Origin: Tillus elongatus
Taxonomy: Eukaryota > Arthropoda > Insecta > Coleoptera > Cleridae
NCBI GenBank assembly: GCA_964006375.1
Contig: OZ023270.1
Span: forward strand, 59,154,288-59,218,287
Length of the DNA stretch: 64,000 bases
Direction of reading: 5' to 3'
The notes below the pieces were generated by a model. It had not been told where the DNA came from, ran no database searches, and was given only the letters and a program-made list of their open reading frames with translations. This document shows positions 13,008 through 25,409 of the stretch, piece by piece; the stretch's first letter is position 1; the number at the start of each line of letters is the position of its first letter. The translations under genes were made by a program, and so were the position numbers.

Positions 13008-13237
13008 ATATAGAAATCCAAGCTGACCTTGGGCATGGGTTCTAGGGACCCTAATTCGTGCTCATTTCAAAAAATCAAATGACATTTGATCTGTTGGTTT
13101 GGTGAGTGATTCCAATAAAATAATTTCCAGAGGGAAGTAAGGTAATGGCCAGGCGATTGGAAAATCGTTGGTTAATTCGGCACAGTCAGTTATATATAAT
13201 AGTTTCATTTCTGAACGTCACACAGTCTGGAATTGAC

Positions 13238-13290
13238 ATACTTAAACATTGAATGAAATGCTTCTCCTCCAGACACAAAAATTTATTTTA
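13238..13290. repeat. Inverted copy of a Penelope-like element tail
   Basis: This 53-bp stretch, including GCTTCTCCTCCAGACACAAA, is the reverse complement of 16316-16368 with few differences. It abuts the truncated PLE coding region. An inverted piece of the 3' end at the 5' junction is a common outcome of Penelope-like integration. The apparent Met start at 13249 lies inside this tail, so it is not a real start codon. Confidence 0.75.
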
Positions 13291-13959
13291 TATTTCAGAA
13301 TCCCACTGTCGGGGATTGACTTCATCAGAGAATTAAACCCCATCAAACAACTCGCAGTCAACAACGAGTACCCACTCAACATAGTCGATAAGTTCGTCAA
13401 CAGAAAGAGCCGTCAGCTCGTGATAGAAGCGAGCACCAGTTTACCCCTCGCTCAACCTGAGAGGATATCGTATTTCTCGTTCACCTATTGTGGTCCTGTT
13501 TCCAATGCCGTTGTCAAGGCTCTCAAATGTGACAATGTCAGGTTTTCATTCAAGTCTCTGAACACCGTCAACAATTTATTCATTCAAAACAAGGATAGCA
13601 TCCCAGACCTGAAGAAGTCGGGTGTTTATCGCTTAAAATGTGGTACCCCCGGTTGCAAAGCTGTCTGCATAGGAAGAACCGGAAGATCTTTGGGCACCAG
13701 AGTCACAGAACACCTTAGAAGTAGAAACCAGTTCAATAATGACACGTCAGTCTTTGGTTGCCATTTGAGGGAGAGTTGCCACTGCTTAAGCAAAAATACA
13801 GATGCTGAAATCTTGCACCCTTCATGTTTTGGCGTAGAACAATTCGTCTTAGAGAAAATTGAGATTTTCAAACATTCCAATTGCCAAGCCATTGATGTTT
13901 TGAACCTGTCCAACACGGATGCAACTAACTTTCCTTCATTCTATAGCCAATTGGTGTAA
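13291..13959 (+). pseudogene. Penelope-like element protein, C-terminal part with GIY-YIG endonuclease (5' truncated)
   Basis: Penelope-like elements encode a reverse transcriptase plus a C-terminal GIY-YIG nuclease that nicks the target. Only the C-terminal 220 codons are here: the PLE linker (FSFKSLNTVNNLFIQNKD followed by IPDLKKS), then the nuclease signature GVYRLKCGTPGC...CIGRTGRSLGTRVTEH, with CIGR in the YIG position, and a tail ending SFYSQLV. There are two Cys in the GVYxLKC-C block as in zinc-containing family members. The frame is open to the stop at 13957. No RT is present because the copy is 5'-truncated at 13290. Confidence 0.85.
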
Positions 13960-14298
13960 CAGTGCTGCTGAACTCTATGGTTTTTCTACATGACCATGAA
14001 TATTATGAATTGAAGATGGCTGCTCTATGACTCCCCTTCCATTCCTTACTCTTTTGTCATTGTCATGTTTCGCTTCTGACACTTCTTCCCGTACCTGCGC
14101 TGGTGAACCCTGCCCGCTTCAAGTTCACATAATGACCGCCCCTCATCATGGTTGTTAAAAATCGCCGATATTTTCCATTCATTTTTGTTTTTGAAGAAAA
14201 TTTTCTGGCAATATGCAGATGTAGTGTTGCAGGGCCCCTAGCACAATGGATGAAGTTGTGACCTGTTGAACCTTCGTGTATAGTTTCGAGTTCAATTT

Positions 14299-15770
<1,472 letters not shown>

Positions 15771-16261
15771 TTTTAGAGTTGTTCAAGTGAGTATGGCTCA
15801 TTTTGTTTTTGTTCACTTAATGTTTCGCAGTTTTCTTTGCCCTAACGGTTCTCATTGGGTTTCTTACTTGATTTTTCCTGCCTATTGTGTTGCTTAACCT
15901 GTCAGTTTCGCTCATTGGCTTTGCTTTGTGCTTCTACAATAGACTTGTTTTCTTGATGTTCAAATATTAGACTTTTGCAGTTTTTGTGACTTTCATCGCT
16001 TTTCAGTTGCTTTGATGCTTTAAGTTTTGTTAATGTAATTGCATGTTAAACTTAGCATATTTTAACTGTTGTTGCTGTATCTGTAGCTTTTTAGATTTTA
16101 ACTTGACTGTTGGTTGATGTTTTACTGTGTGACTTATGACTTTAACCTTTGACTTTTCTGTGAAGATCACCTTGTCGTCATTGTGCTCTGACATGCACAA
16201 TTTCCTACCGGAAATTCTAATGTTTTTCTGACAGACCTCTCTTGTTATATTTGTAGATTTA

Positions 16262-16303
16262 TCCCCTGAAAATGACCTCTTGGACTGTCGAAACGCGTCG
16301 GGA
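16262..16303 (+). ncRNA. Degenerate hammerhead-like motif in the PLE tail
   Basis: Stem I is plausible (TCCC with GGGA, 4 pairs), followed by CTGA at 16266, a possible stem II GAC/GTC, GAAA (16290-16293), C-GC-G and the triplet GTC (16297-16299). The catalytic block reads CTGAAAATGA instead of CTGATGA, so it should be inactive. GTCGAAACGCGTCGGGA-type strings are a known landmark of Penelope-like tails. Confidence 0.5.
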
Positions 16304-16647
16304 GTAAGAGCAATCTAAAATAAATTTTTGTGTCTGGAGGAGAAGCCTTTCAATGTTTAAGTATTTATAATAGTTTGTATCATTAAAAGAACATAGTGCT
16401 TTGTCACAAACGAGAGGTCGCTACTGCGATACATCTCATAATGTCCTAAAAGCTGGTTTCATATAAGCTAATTACTTTTTGTGCATTTCACTGTTAGTAG
16501 TAGTACACAGTGATAAAATCTAATAAGAGCGGAAACGGATTATGCTTCTAGTGATGGTCAAAACGAATCTAGTCTAACATGTTTTATTTTATTTATTTAA
16601 TTCTGTTTTTAACCTATGCCAAATACTTTTTGTTATTATTATTTCTG

Positions 16648-17003
16648 AGAGCCTCGGTGGTTCAGAGGTAAGAACGTGTGCCTCTGAACCGAAGGGTACT
16701 GGGTTCGATCCCAGGGTTCTCCTTTCACTTTTTCAGTACAAACTGTATCATTAACATCAACCGAGGTTCTGGCATTGTATCTGAGCAAGTTGAATGTCTG
16801 CACGTTCCGACCTTCGGAGGGGGCGTAAAGCCGTCGGTCCCGTGTCCATGCGATGTTGGGCACATTAAAGCTCCTACCCTCCTTACAGAAAGGCAGGGGT
16901 TCGGCTAAATTTCTAGGATAGTGAGGTAAAACTGCTCCCTGGCGTTGGTGATTGGCCATAGTCGCGGAAATAGGCCGACGTTAAATAAACAAAATACACA
17001 CAC
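16648..17003 (+). mobile_element. tRNA-derived SINE, copy 1, with 13-bp target duplication
   Basis: The head is tRNA-like: GGTGGTTCAGAGGTAAGA resembles an A box and GGGTTCGATCCC a B box for RNA polymerase III. A conserved body follows (GACCTTCGGAGGGGGCG, GTTGGGCACATTAAAG), then a tail AAATACACACACA. Exact 13-bp duplications, ATTATTATTTCTG, flank it at 16635-16647 and 17004-17016, proving LINE-style retroposition. It sits 48 bp upstream of the last exon of the plus-strand SDR gene. A second copy lies at 59702-60062. Confidence 0.9.
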
Positions 17004-17050
17004 ATTATTATTTCTGTATAAACAATATCAATAATGAAATGATTTTTCAG

Positions 17051-17092
17051 GTCCAGGAGGTGATGCTGCGTCCTTTAGGTGAACCTGTTTGA
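17051..17092 (+). CDS. SDR (DHRS11-like) dehydrogenase, last coding exon
   Basis: Acceptor GATTTTTCAG, then 13 codons VQEVMLRPLGEPV and TGA. It is phase 0, matching the donor at 8452, giving ...TPAHVQ|VQEVMLRP, which fits the C-terminal strand of DHRS11-type proteins (HVQ-x-E-hydrophobic-RP). A candidate poly(A) signal AATAAA lies near 17228. The minus-strand paralogue ends only about 250 bp away in tail-to-tail arrangement. Confidence 0.8.
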   Translation, partial: VQEVMLRPLGEPV

Positions 17093-17344
17093 ATTTTTAG
17101 AATGTTAAACATGTAAATTAGTGGATACATTAAGTCATCTATGGCAAGGGCTTTGGCCACTCAAACCAAGCTCTCTCAATATAAATGTTAATTTGTTTAC
17201 TTATAATAACTTTATGGCTTATCTATAAATAAAATAAATTGTTTGTGCATACAAATGTGTTTTATTAATCATAATTTAAAGTTTAGATTATCTTATTTGT
17301 GAATTCACATAAATGCCTTTTCCAGTTTATAAATGCTGCTCCCA
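17093..17344. other. Intergenic stretch between two convergent SDR genes
   Basis: 252 bp separating the two stop codons. It includes AATAAA-type strings near 17228 (plus strand) and TTTATT-type strings near 17258 (their minus-strand equivalent), so the 3' UTRs probably overlap or nearly touch. It is the only long spot in this part of the window free of recognisable transposon sequence. Confidence 0.55.
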
Positions 17345-17374
17345 CTACAATGGTTGTATCGTCAATTCAGTAAC
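17345..17374 (-). CDS. SDR (DHRS11-like) paralogue, minus strand, last coding exon
   Basis: Read on the minus strand: acceptor CCTTTTCAG, then VTELTIQPL and TAG. Phase 0, matching the donor of the exon at 24025-24171 (...PPHVQ|VTELTIQPL). The residue pattern parallels VQEVMLRPL in the plus-strand neighbour, supporting a tandem-inverted paralogue pair. Confidence 0.75.
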   Translation of the reverse strand, partial: VTELTIQPL

Positions 17375-17879
17375 CTGAAAAGGAAGAAAAGAGGCAATAT
17401 CATTAGTTGTAGATAGTATAGCTCTTTTAACAAACTCAAGTGTAAATAATTCGCTTCTTAATATATACAGGGTACTTCAGGTTTCACGTAATTTGTTCAT
17501 TAGAAGTTTTTGGACTCCAAACAACTCCACCGAATACCTTAAAGAGACATCTAAAGTTAACCCTAAGAGAACTTCTATGTACAATCTGAAAGAAAAACGC
17601 GGAGAAAAATTTGAAGAGGGCTATACAAAAAAGTTTCGAAACGTGTTACAACGATGACGCCAGAAAAGCTCCATAAGGAGGCATTCAGGAATATAACAGC
17701 ATACAGGGTGAAACGCCCAAATCGAATAAATTCAATATTTCAATTATGGTGCATATTAATAAAAAAATAGTGCTGCAAATTGAACCATAACTTCTACATA
17801 TCTGTGATAATATACTTTTCCCAGAAATACATTCTCATGAAATGAATTTAGGGTCCATGACTTGATCACAAAGAAAATA

Positions 17880-18645
17880 TTCATATTCCTGTACCCACAA
17901 ACTTCTAAAACGTTATATACTCGAGTTTTAATGAAAAAATGTCAATTTTCACCAAATCACCTCTCATTTGTCCCCCATCCCCCGAAGCGATTTTACCTAG
18001 AACCAGTTCCAAGCGTTCTTTTGTCGGGTGCTAACTGTATACCATATTTGAAGATATCTCAATTCGTTCGAAAGTTATTGCGCCTACAAACAGACAGACG
18101 TACAGTCCGACAGACAAAAAAATGTTCCAGAATCAAGTTTTCTATAGGTTCTGAGATTTTTTACGCCGTTTTAGAAAAAAATGGAAATTTCTGTCACCCA
18201 TATTCCACCCCACACATGCCACCTCTAATTTAATTTCAGCGCAGAACACCAAATGCTTAATAGAATTGAAAGGTTTTCTGATAAACAAACCCTAAAACGT
18301 TATATTAATCGACTTTTAAAAATGTCAATTTTTACCAAATCACCTCCCATTTATCCCCTACTCTCTGGAGCGATTTTACCAAAAAAACAATCCTAACCGT
18401 TCGTTTGTCGGGTGTTAACTGTATACCAAATCTGAAGACGATATCTCAATTCGTCCTAAAGTTATCGTGGGTACACACAGCCAGACATACAGATCGACAG
18501 AGCGACAGACAAACAAAAATTTCGTTCCCAAATCATGTTTCCTATATATTTTGACACTTTTTACGACATTTAACCGAAAAAAATTTGAAATTTTTGTCGC
18601 CGATGCGATACTTCCACACGTATTGGCGATGTGGAAGTAATGCAT
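17880..18645. repeat. Tandem duplication, about 383-bp period
   Basis: Two diverged units in direct order; anchor ACCAAATCAC occurs at 17951 and 18334. Each unit ends with a GACAGAC-rich string (18095-18120, 18478-18512). The same unit, inverted and partial, recurs at 24290-24530. No coding content. It resembles a non-autonomous repeat with an internal (GACA)-type array. Confidence 0.65.
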
Positions 18646-18653
18646 ATTAAAAA

Positions 18654-19843
18654 AATTCTGGACGCAGCAAGTGCGTTATGGTAGTGAATTTGGTTACCAG
18701 TATAACCTATATAGTGAAAACAATGTGCCATGTTTCATCAAAATAACTTTATTGTTTGAATACCTACAAAAATTTCCGAAACTAAACTTAAGGTGTTCCC
18801 GAAGAAAACCGTTTCTTGGTCAACCTTATAGGTTATTAGCAAATTGAGCTTTTCAAATATGAAGTATTTAATCAAAATTCGCTACCATAACGCACTTGCT
18901 GCATCCAGAATTTCTTTTCCTACAAACATGCATTATATTTCGATGGAAAATGCAAAAATGCAATAACATAAGGCGTTTCGACTAAAAAAAAAAAAGAAAA
19001 ATTGTATCACCAACGACTTATGGGCCAGCCTGTGATTGTAGTAACAATTAATGTATACAATTTTTTTTCATACCTTGTATAATAACGGATATGTTGAGCT
19101 TTATTGATTTTTTAGGTAAATTCGACAAAAATTATATACCATTAAACGATAAATTCTATAGCTAAGACTACTGCCAAGTATCAGAGAAAGGGTCTATTTG
19201 AAATGAATTTTCTGGAAACATCTTAGTAAAATGAAGGATAATGATGATTGATACTAAGACTTCAGGGTTTGTAAAACATTCTTCTTGAGACATTTTCTTT
19301 CCATAGCCCGTATTAGATTCAAGTTATTTGCCTAAATGTTGCCAATTTTGACGTTTTAAATCGCGACTTTGACGTTTTGAGGAAAACCCCAATTTATTTT
19401 GCTTTAAATGCCTGTAACTTTTTTGTCTTTTGACCTACGGAGCTAAATTTTGGTAGGTAATTTACCTCTAGCGATATAAACTCGTGTACCGTATTTGTTT
19501 CACTTCTTTGCCTAAGCATTGCCAATTTTGACGTTTAAAATTGCGAGTTTTCCAAACTTTTTTTCTTTAACTGCCTGTAACTTTTTCATCTTTAAACTTA
19601 GAAACCTAATTGTTGGTACATGGTTCGCTATTTATAATACAAACACACGTACCAAATTTAGTTGTACTTACTTTGTTATTTCCGGAGATATGATTTTTTT
19701 TTCGAAAGGAAACACAAAATTTTCTGGGAAAACCTCAACCGATTTTTCTGGATAACGAACTTATCCAAGCTACTTGCAAAAGGAAGGTACTCATCAAATT
19801 TAGTCAAAATCGGCCCATAATTTTTTGAGTTATCGGTGTGATC
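18654..19843 (-). mobile_element. HINE-like family-1 repeat, copy b (minus, without AT core)
   Basis: Begins with TTCTGGACGCAGCAAGTGCG and runs through the family text to ...TTTGAGTTATCGGTGTGAT, where every other copy has its (AT)n core. Here the microsatellite and the 5' part are missing. It also contains an internal inverted terminus at 18885 (ACGCACTTGCTGCATCC). Confidence 0.65.
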
Positions 19844-20028
19844 CAACGCAAAAACTTCACCTCTGCATTCAACCTCCTTCAAGTGACAGTTGCAACCGCC
19901 AAATATTTAAATAGGAAGTACTGGTTTGTGATACCTAATTTGAAAGATCTCTTCATTCTTTATTAAAAAATGCAAAATTTTAAAATTTATTGCAAAAATT
20001 AACAATAAAAAAAAAGAAATTTATCTGA

Positions 20029-21140
20029 ATGACGCACTTCCCTACAACACCTAAAAAAGTAATAGCCAGTCGCGTGTTATTCTTGATAATTAGAAAAAAT
20101 AAAAAATACATTAATCTTAATGTGGGAGATGTTCAAAATGCATGCCTAAACGTTTTGGCAGCACCTTTTCTGTACATAAAGATATCTTCTAACGATAATC
20201 AACATCCGAGTCGTGACCGACCTAATCGCAATCGTTATTTTTCTTCTCAAGGCGGTTAATTCGCGTGGTTTAGTTTTTTATACCACCGTTTCCACATGTC
20301 CCCACAAGAATAAGTCGAACAGCGTAAGATCGGGTGATTGTGCTGGACATTCTAATGACCATCGCCTCCCTATCTACCAATTTGGAAATATTAAATCAAG
20401 GTACTATCGGGCATTGCTTGGGTAAGGTGCTGTGCTCCATCCTAGTGGAACTTGTGGGTTTGCTCGATCAGGATATAAGTCTGCCAAAGGTGGCACGACA
20501 TTATTTTCATGAAATTAAAATTCATTAAATAATTATTTTCATTCAAATTGCTATTAATGAAAAAGAGACCAATGATATGGTTTTCAACTATTTCTGCCCA
20601 AAGATTAACCTTTTCGGGTTATTGCGATGTTCTTCTCTCATCCAGTGTAAATTTTCTTCAGACCAGTAGCGACAATTTTGACGTTCAACATGGACGTGAA
20701 TTGCAAAGCAGAAAACTAAACATGTTCTAGTTGAATAACATTGCTAACTAACATTTCCAAGTTCACAAAGAGATGTTCTTCAATTAAAATCGTCTTCCTT
20801 GCGCTGCTTAATTTGTATCAATTTATAGGGATGCATTTTATTTTCTTTTAGTCTTCGCGTAATCGATGAATGGTTAACACGCAATGTTGTGGTTTCTTAT
20901 CGTCTCGATGTATGTGGATTTTCCTTGACCTCAAGCATTACATTCAATTTGGTATCATTATTCAGTGCATTAGAAGGTTTTTTTGATATCTGTCTTACAT
21001 GCCCAAGCTCGCAAAATTCCTTTCAAATTTTTCTAATTTTCCCTTGGAATATAGCGGCAAATCGAGAAATTAGCAAGCACCTTCGATCTATGATCGAATT
21101 TTATCTCCGAAAGCAGTCATTTGTAGAATTTTTATTTTAT
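20029..21140 (-). pseudogene. Mariner-like transposase relic (DUF4817 type)
   Basis: Minus-strand reading yields, in order, ENPHTSRR (linker), a helix-turn-helix portion ending RLKENKMHPYKLIQIK, KEDDFN, the block HVERQNCRYWSEEN, MREEHRNNPKRL, and PDLTLFDLFLWGHVETV followed by a C-terminal helix. Order and spacing match the mariner at 11.3-12.4 kb, but the sequence is clearly a different, older subfamily. Many stops and frameshifts; the second catalytic block is not recognisable. Confidence 0.7.
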
Positions 21141-21199
21141 GCATTTATGTTAATTAAACCTTGTTTCTAAATTGCAGTTGACAACTGCGAACTACTGTT

Positions 21200-21480
21200 A
21201 TGTGGTTACAATCACACAGCAAGTTGCTAAAAAGTTTTATAGAAAACTAACATTGCCGACTTTGAAGAATGTTGATAACTTTTTCTGCGCTGTTTTTAAT
21301 TGATACCGCTAAAAAAGGACACTGAAACTGTTTAACCTGCTGTCTCGTTATGAATAATATAGCGCTATTAGTTATTCATTTTTTTAGCGCGTTGTAGCAA
21401 AGTTCATCAATCAGATGAATGTAGCGATATCATTTTTGAAAAATCGACACTGATTAAAGTGCCCCAAGAAAAGTTATTGC
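21200..21480. other. Unassigned gap between mariner relic and decayed gene
   Basis: AT-rich, with no open frame and no repeat that I can match elsewhere in the window. Confidence 0.25.
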
Positions 21481-21489
21481 CCAACCCAA

Positions 21490-22500
21490 AGAAACAAGCA
21501 ACGCTTGATAAACTTTATCTGCACTGGACTGGATAGCCAAAGGATCAAAACAAAGCAACCCCCAGAGGACGCCAACTGCCTCATTGTGAGGACAGCATTG
21601 GAGATAAGCGAGGAGCACAAGTACGTCATAATCGCCGGAGAAGATGCCAACCTCTTGGTGCTCCTTAATGGATTGACCTCCATCAAACAAAATGTTTTCT
21701 TCCAGAAAAGTGGCAGTCGTGGAACAGTTTATGAGTAGTTCTCCTCAACATCATTCGTTCGAGGAGACTCTCATTACCCACTGGAATATAGTTGTTCCTT
21801 CACGCCTTCACTGGTTTCGACACCATGTCTAGCCTTTTCCGGCAGGGGAAAACGAAGATGCTGGACGTCTTTTAAAAACAGCCAGACCTTCTTGACTCGG
21901 CTATCACGTTTCTCAATCAGGACGCCACCCATGAGGAGATAGCCTATGCTGGCAACAAACGTCTCGTTGCGTTTTATGGTGTGGGAGAAGACGATTCTTT
22001 TCACGCCCTGCGTTACGGGATATTGTCCGATTTGCTGCCAACGCCAAAGTCCAGCTGGCTCGTCTGCGCCAACCGCGGAGGCTACGGCTCAACATTCGTA
22101 CAGTACCTACCACCAGGTGTAGAAGTGGTTGGGGGTAGGGAAAAAGCCTTCCAACTGGGGGTGGACACGGAGACAGCAAGGGCTTCCCGGTGACTCAACC
22201 AAGGAACCAGCGCCGCTAGTCCTGCTGACATTCCTGTCCTGCAGGTGCCAGAAAGGGTCCGCAGGAGAGAGCTGCTCCTGCCAGAGATCAGGGCTAAAAT
22301 GCTCGTTTCTCTGAAAAGTTTGTCATGGGAAGACCTGCCTGAATACTTGAATACTCCTCTCTTAGTCATGGCTGAGTCGGATAAACAAGACGACGTCGAC
22401 GACCCTTCACCACTAGTATATAATAATAGATCAATCGGACAAAGAGGAGTCTCCGGATCCCCAAGAAGAGCCGTCTGACGAACCTAGGTCTTCCAAAAAA
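21490..22500 (+). pseudogene. Decayed gene of an uncharacterised arthropod family (PIN-like core, Cys-rich C-terminus)
   Basis: Noticeably more GC-rich than its surroundings. Frame fragments in order: PPEDANCLIVRTALEISE and VIIAGEDANLLVLLNGL (resembling the acidic core strands of PIN/FEN1-type nucleases), FFQKSGSRGTVYE, then in other frames a GCDT-like region with FSGRGK, HALRYG and WGWTRR, and finally LTFLSCRCQKGSAGESCSC plus QRSGLKCS. The terminal CxC...CxCxxxGLKC pattern is found in a family of uncharacterised proteins abundant in arthropod genomes. The tail encodes an acidic SPDPQEEPSDEP stretch. At least three frameshifts and several stops make it a pseudogene. The nuclease idea is inference from two short strands. 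Confidence 0.6.
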
Positions 22501-22519
22501 ACACGACTGTCTCGCAACC

Positions 22520-24020
22520 TGCGTGAAGTTAAACCTAATATTACATACCTACACCTTCGTTGTAATCTATTTTTGATTATTTCTATCGCAGGACTCAGCT
22601 GAGGTACCGCCATCACGTCACGTTCAACATTGCACGTCCCAGGTCCCTAAAATATATTTTTTTAATATTTTGATACAATTTTGATGAATTAATACCTTAT
22701 TGTTAATTGTACTTAATTTAATTTTGCATGATATAAACCATTTTCCACCGAGTTCTGTCTTTATTATCCTTTATGAAAGTCCTGCAATTCGTTAGGCTCC
22801 ATTTCTTGAAAAATCCGATTTCCTTAATTTTTCGTTTTTTCCTGATAACTAGGGAACTATCTGTCCTACATGGTTACGCCTGTGGTTCAATTGAATCTAG
22901 GTAACTGCTCTAGAACTTTATTTGACACACATTTCCTCATATGATGAGTGTTTTAGCTGATATTCAGCTAGCAAGACAGCTAAAACAACACTTTTGAAGT
23001 TATGGGGAAAAAAGGCCCATTTTTGAAGTGATGTACCTCGGGACTTATTGGCCCTATGGAGCTGCGGTTACGCTTGATTTATGTATGCTTGAATTATACT
23101 AAATTGCATAAACACTAAATGTACAGAGTGACTTTTTCCGTAGGGTGCACCTTTTAGAAGCTATAAGTCAAGAACTGAAAAAATACCGATAATTTCTAGG
23201 CTTTTCGAGCATCACGTAGTTAGCACCGGTCTTTAGAAGTTGCAAACTTGGTTTTCCATTATTGGTATATAGCCTAACAACATCCAAAAAATCATAACAG
23301 TTCAATTTTTTGACCGACGGGGTTTTTTCAGCCTTACTGTATTTGTGTTTGTTTAATTTGTTTAGGCATGCATCGAATAATCGAGAAAGTTGATACCATT
23401 TAGGTTACCTCTCATTTGTAGCTGTATTCTTAATATATTATAGTAATAAATAAAATTGTCTTATCGTTGTCACTCCAGCCTTCCAGTTAAAGTAAACTAA
23501 TAGAAACCCGCTATGTGGCCATACCTGTCGAATTAACTTGGATTTTGGAGGGCTACAAGTATTTTCCGATGTTTTATCACTCACTGGTGCCCCAGGTGTG
23601 GCCCGAGTGTTAGGACATTGTAAAATATCGTTTTCTGTTTGTTACCTTCGTATAGTAGCCCCCCCCCCCCTAAAAATCGGGGATAGAATCAGCTAGGGAC
23701 AAGAGTAACACCGCGACTTGATTTTACGGAAAACTGCGTGATTGGGCAAAAACTGAAACAATAATCAATAAGCCTCAGTAAAATCTAACCCCTGGGGATT
23801 AACTATCTCCACTAGAGATATCCTGGGCATCCTACTTTAACAGGGTGGTCCGCTGCAGTATCTTTCGTCACTGTGGAGCTTCCACTTTCCCCCCATCTTA
23901 TTAAAATTTCCAAGCTCAAGTTAAACCCTTTTCCGATCAAACACAGACCCATTCCAGCCTTCGAAAGTAGACGGTTACAAGAGTCTGTGCCATCTAAAGG
24001 TCGATATAAGTAGTATGTAC
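22520..24020. other. Unassigned intron sequence
   Basis: Lies within an intron of the minus-strand SDR gene. No gene or named repeat is visible. There is a pure run of about 13 C at 23658-23670, unusual in this AT-rich DNA, and a patch at 23120-23340 with the texture of an old transposon. Confidence 0.3.
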
Positions 24021-24024
24021 TTAC

Positions 24025-24171
24025 TTGAACGTGTGGTGGTGTTCCAAGGACGTATATCACAGCTTCGGCTATATTGTCTGGACACAACGCGGGGTGATTT
24101 TCAAGAGCTTGTTGAACATCGTCACAAAAATTATTTTGAAAATCTGTTTTCACATACCCTGGACTTAAGCT
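24025..24171 (-). CDS. SDR (DHRS11-like) paralogue, minus strand, penultimate exon
   Basis: 147 bp, 49 codons, phase 0 on both sides: acceptor CTTTTTTAG, donor CAA|GTAAGT. It encodes SLSPGYVKTDF (SPG loop after the catalytic helix), then CPDNIAEAVIYVLGTPPHVQ, which aligns block for block with the plus-strand exon at 8294-8452 (SVSPGPVDTEF...DVADAVIYVLSTPAHVQ). The insert between these blocks is slightly shorter than in the neighbour. An uninterrupted frame indicates a functional exon. Confidence 0.85.
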
Positions 24172-24289
24172 CTAAAAAAGAGGCTGGTATTACTACTATG
24201 AAGAAGCATAAATTACAAGAGCAAACACTTTATCTAAACAAATCGATATACAATACAACTACAATAATACTACTGTTACTTCCACATCG

Positions 24290-24530
24290 TCACGTGTGAA
24301 AGTATCGCATCGGCGACAAAGATTTCTAAATTTGTGTCACGCTTAAACGTCGTAAAAAGTATGAAAACATATAGAAAACATGATTTGGTAACGAAAATTT
24401 TGTTTGTCTGTCGGTCTGTCGATCTGTCGGTCTGCCGGTCTGTCGGTCTCTTGGTCTGTCGGTCTGTCTGTGTGTGGTTTGTCAGTATGTCCGTCTGCCG
24501 GTCTGTCTCAATCCATGAGAATGTCCTTCT
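24290..24530 (+). repeat. Repeat with (GTCTGTCG)n-type minisatellite
   Basis: About 24405-24515 is an imperfect array of TCTGTCGG-like octamers. Its flank (TAAACGTCGTAAAAAGTATG and neighbours) is the reverse complement of the units at 17.9-18.6 kb, so it is another copy of that repeat with an expanded internal array. Confidence 0.7.
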
Positions 24531-24846
24531 GAAGAGAATAAGTTATCTCAGCTATGTAGAAATTATGATTCAATTTGCAGCACTATTTTTAGTACAAGTA
24601 AAAGCAGGGAAATTTGTTAATTTTTGTTGCCCTCGCTTGGTAAATGCGTCCCATACTACAGATGTACAGGCTATTTCTCTGGCATCACAAATGTTTGTTT
24701 TCTCCTTTGCAATCGGTTTCGCTGCTTGACAGCCTCGTTAGACAGGAAAATATTGAATTGATTTATACGTATCCACCACAACTACGAATAAAAATCTGTT
24801 GCTATGTTATGATGTTTTGATCAAGAAATTCTTTAAAACTAAAAAG

Positions 24847-25300
<454 letters not shown>

Positions 25301-25409
25301 AACAATGGTTTCTTTTAATTACACAGACGGATTCCCCCTATCAGTGTCAGTTCTGAGCCAGCCATAAATGTATGGAATTTAGACCACGAAATTATAATGC
25401 ATGTTTGTA

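Noticed and set aside
16639..16959. Minus-strand frame of 106 codons, with a relative at 59809-60093
   Set aside because: Both lie entirely within the tRNA-derived SINE, so their mutual similarity reflects the repeat and not a protein.
21454..21690. Minus-strand 78-codon frame (MFDGGQSIKEHQEVG start)
   Set aside because: It is the antisense of the decayed PIN-like gene, whose plus-strand reading has the recognisable motifs.
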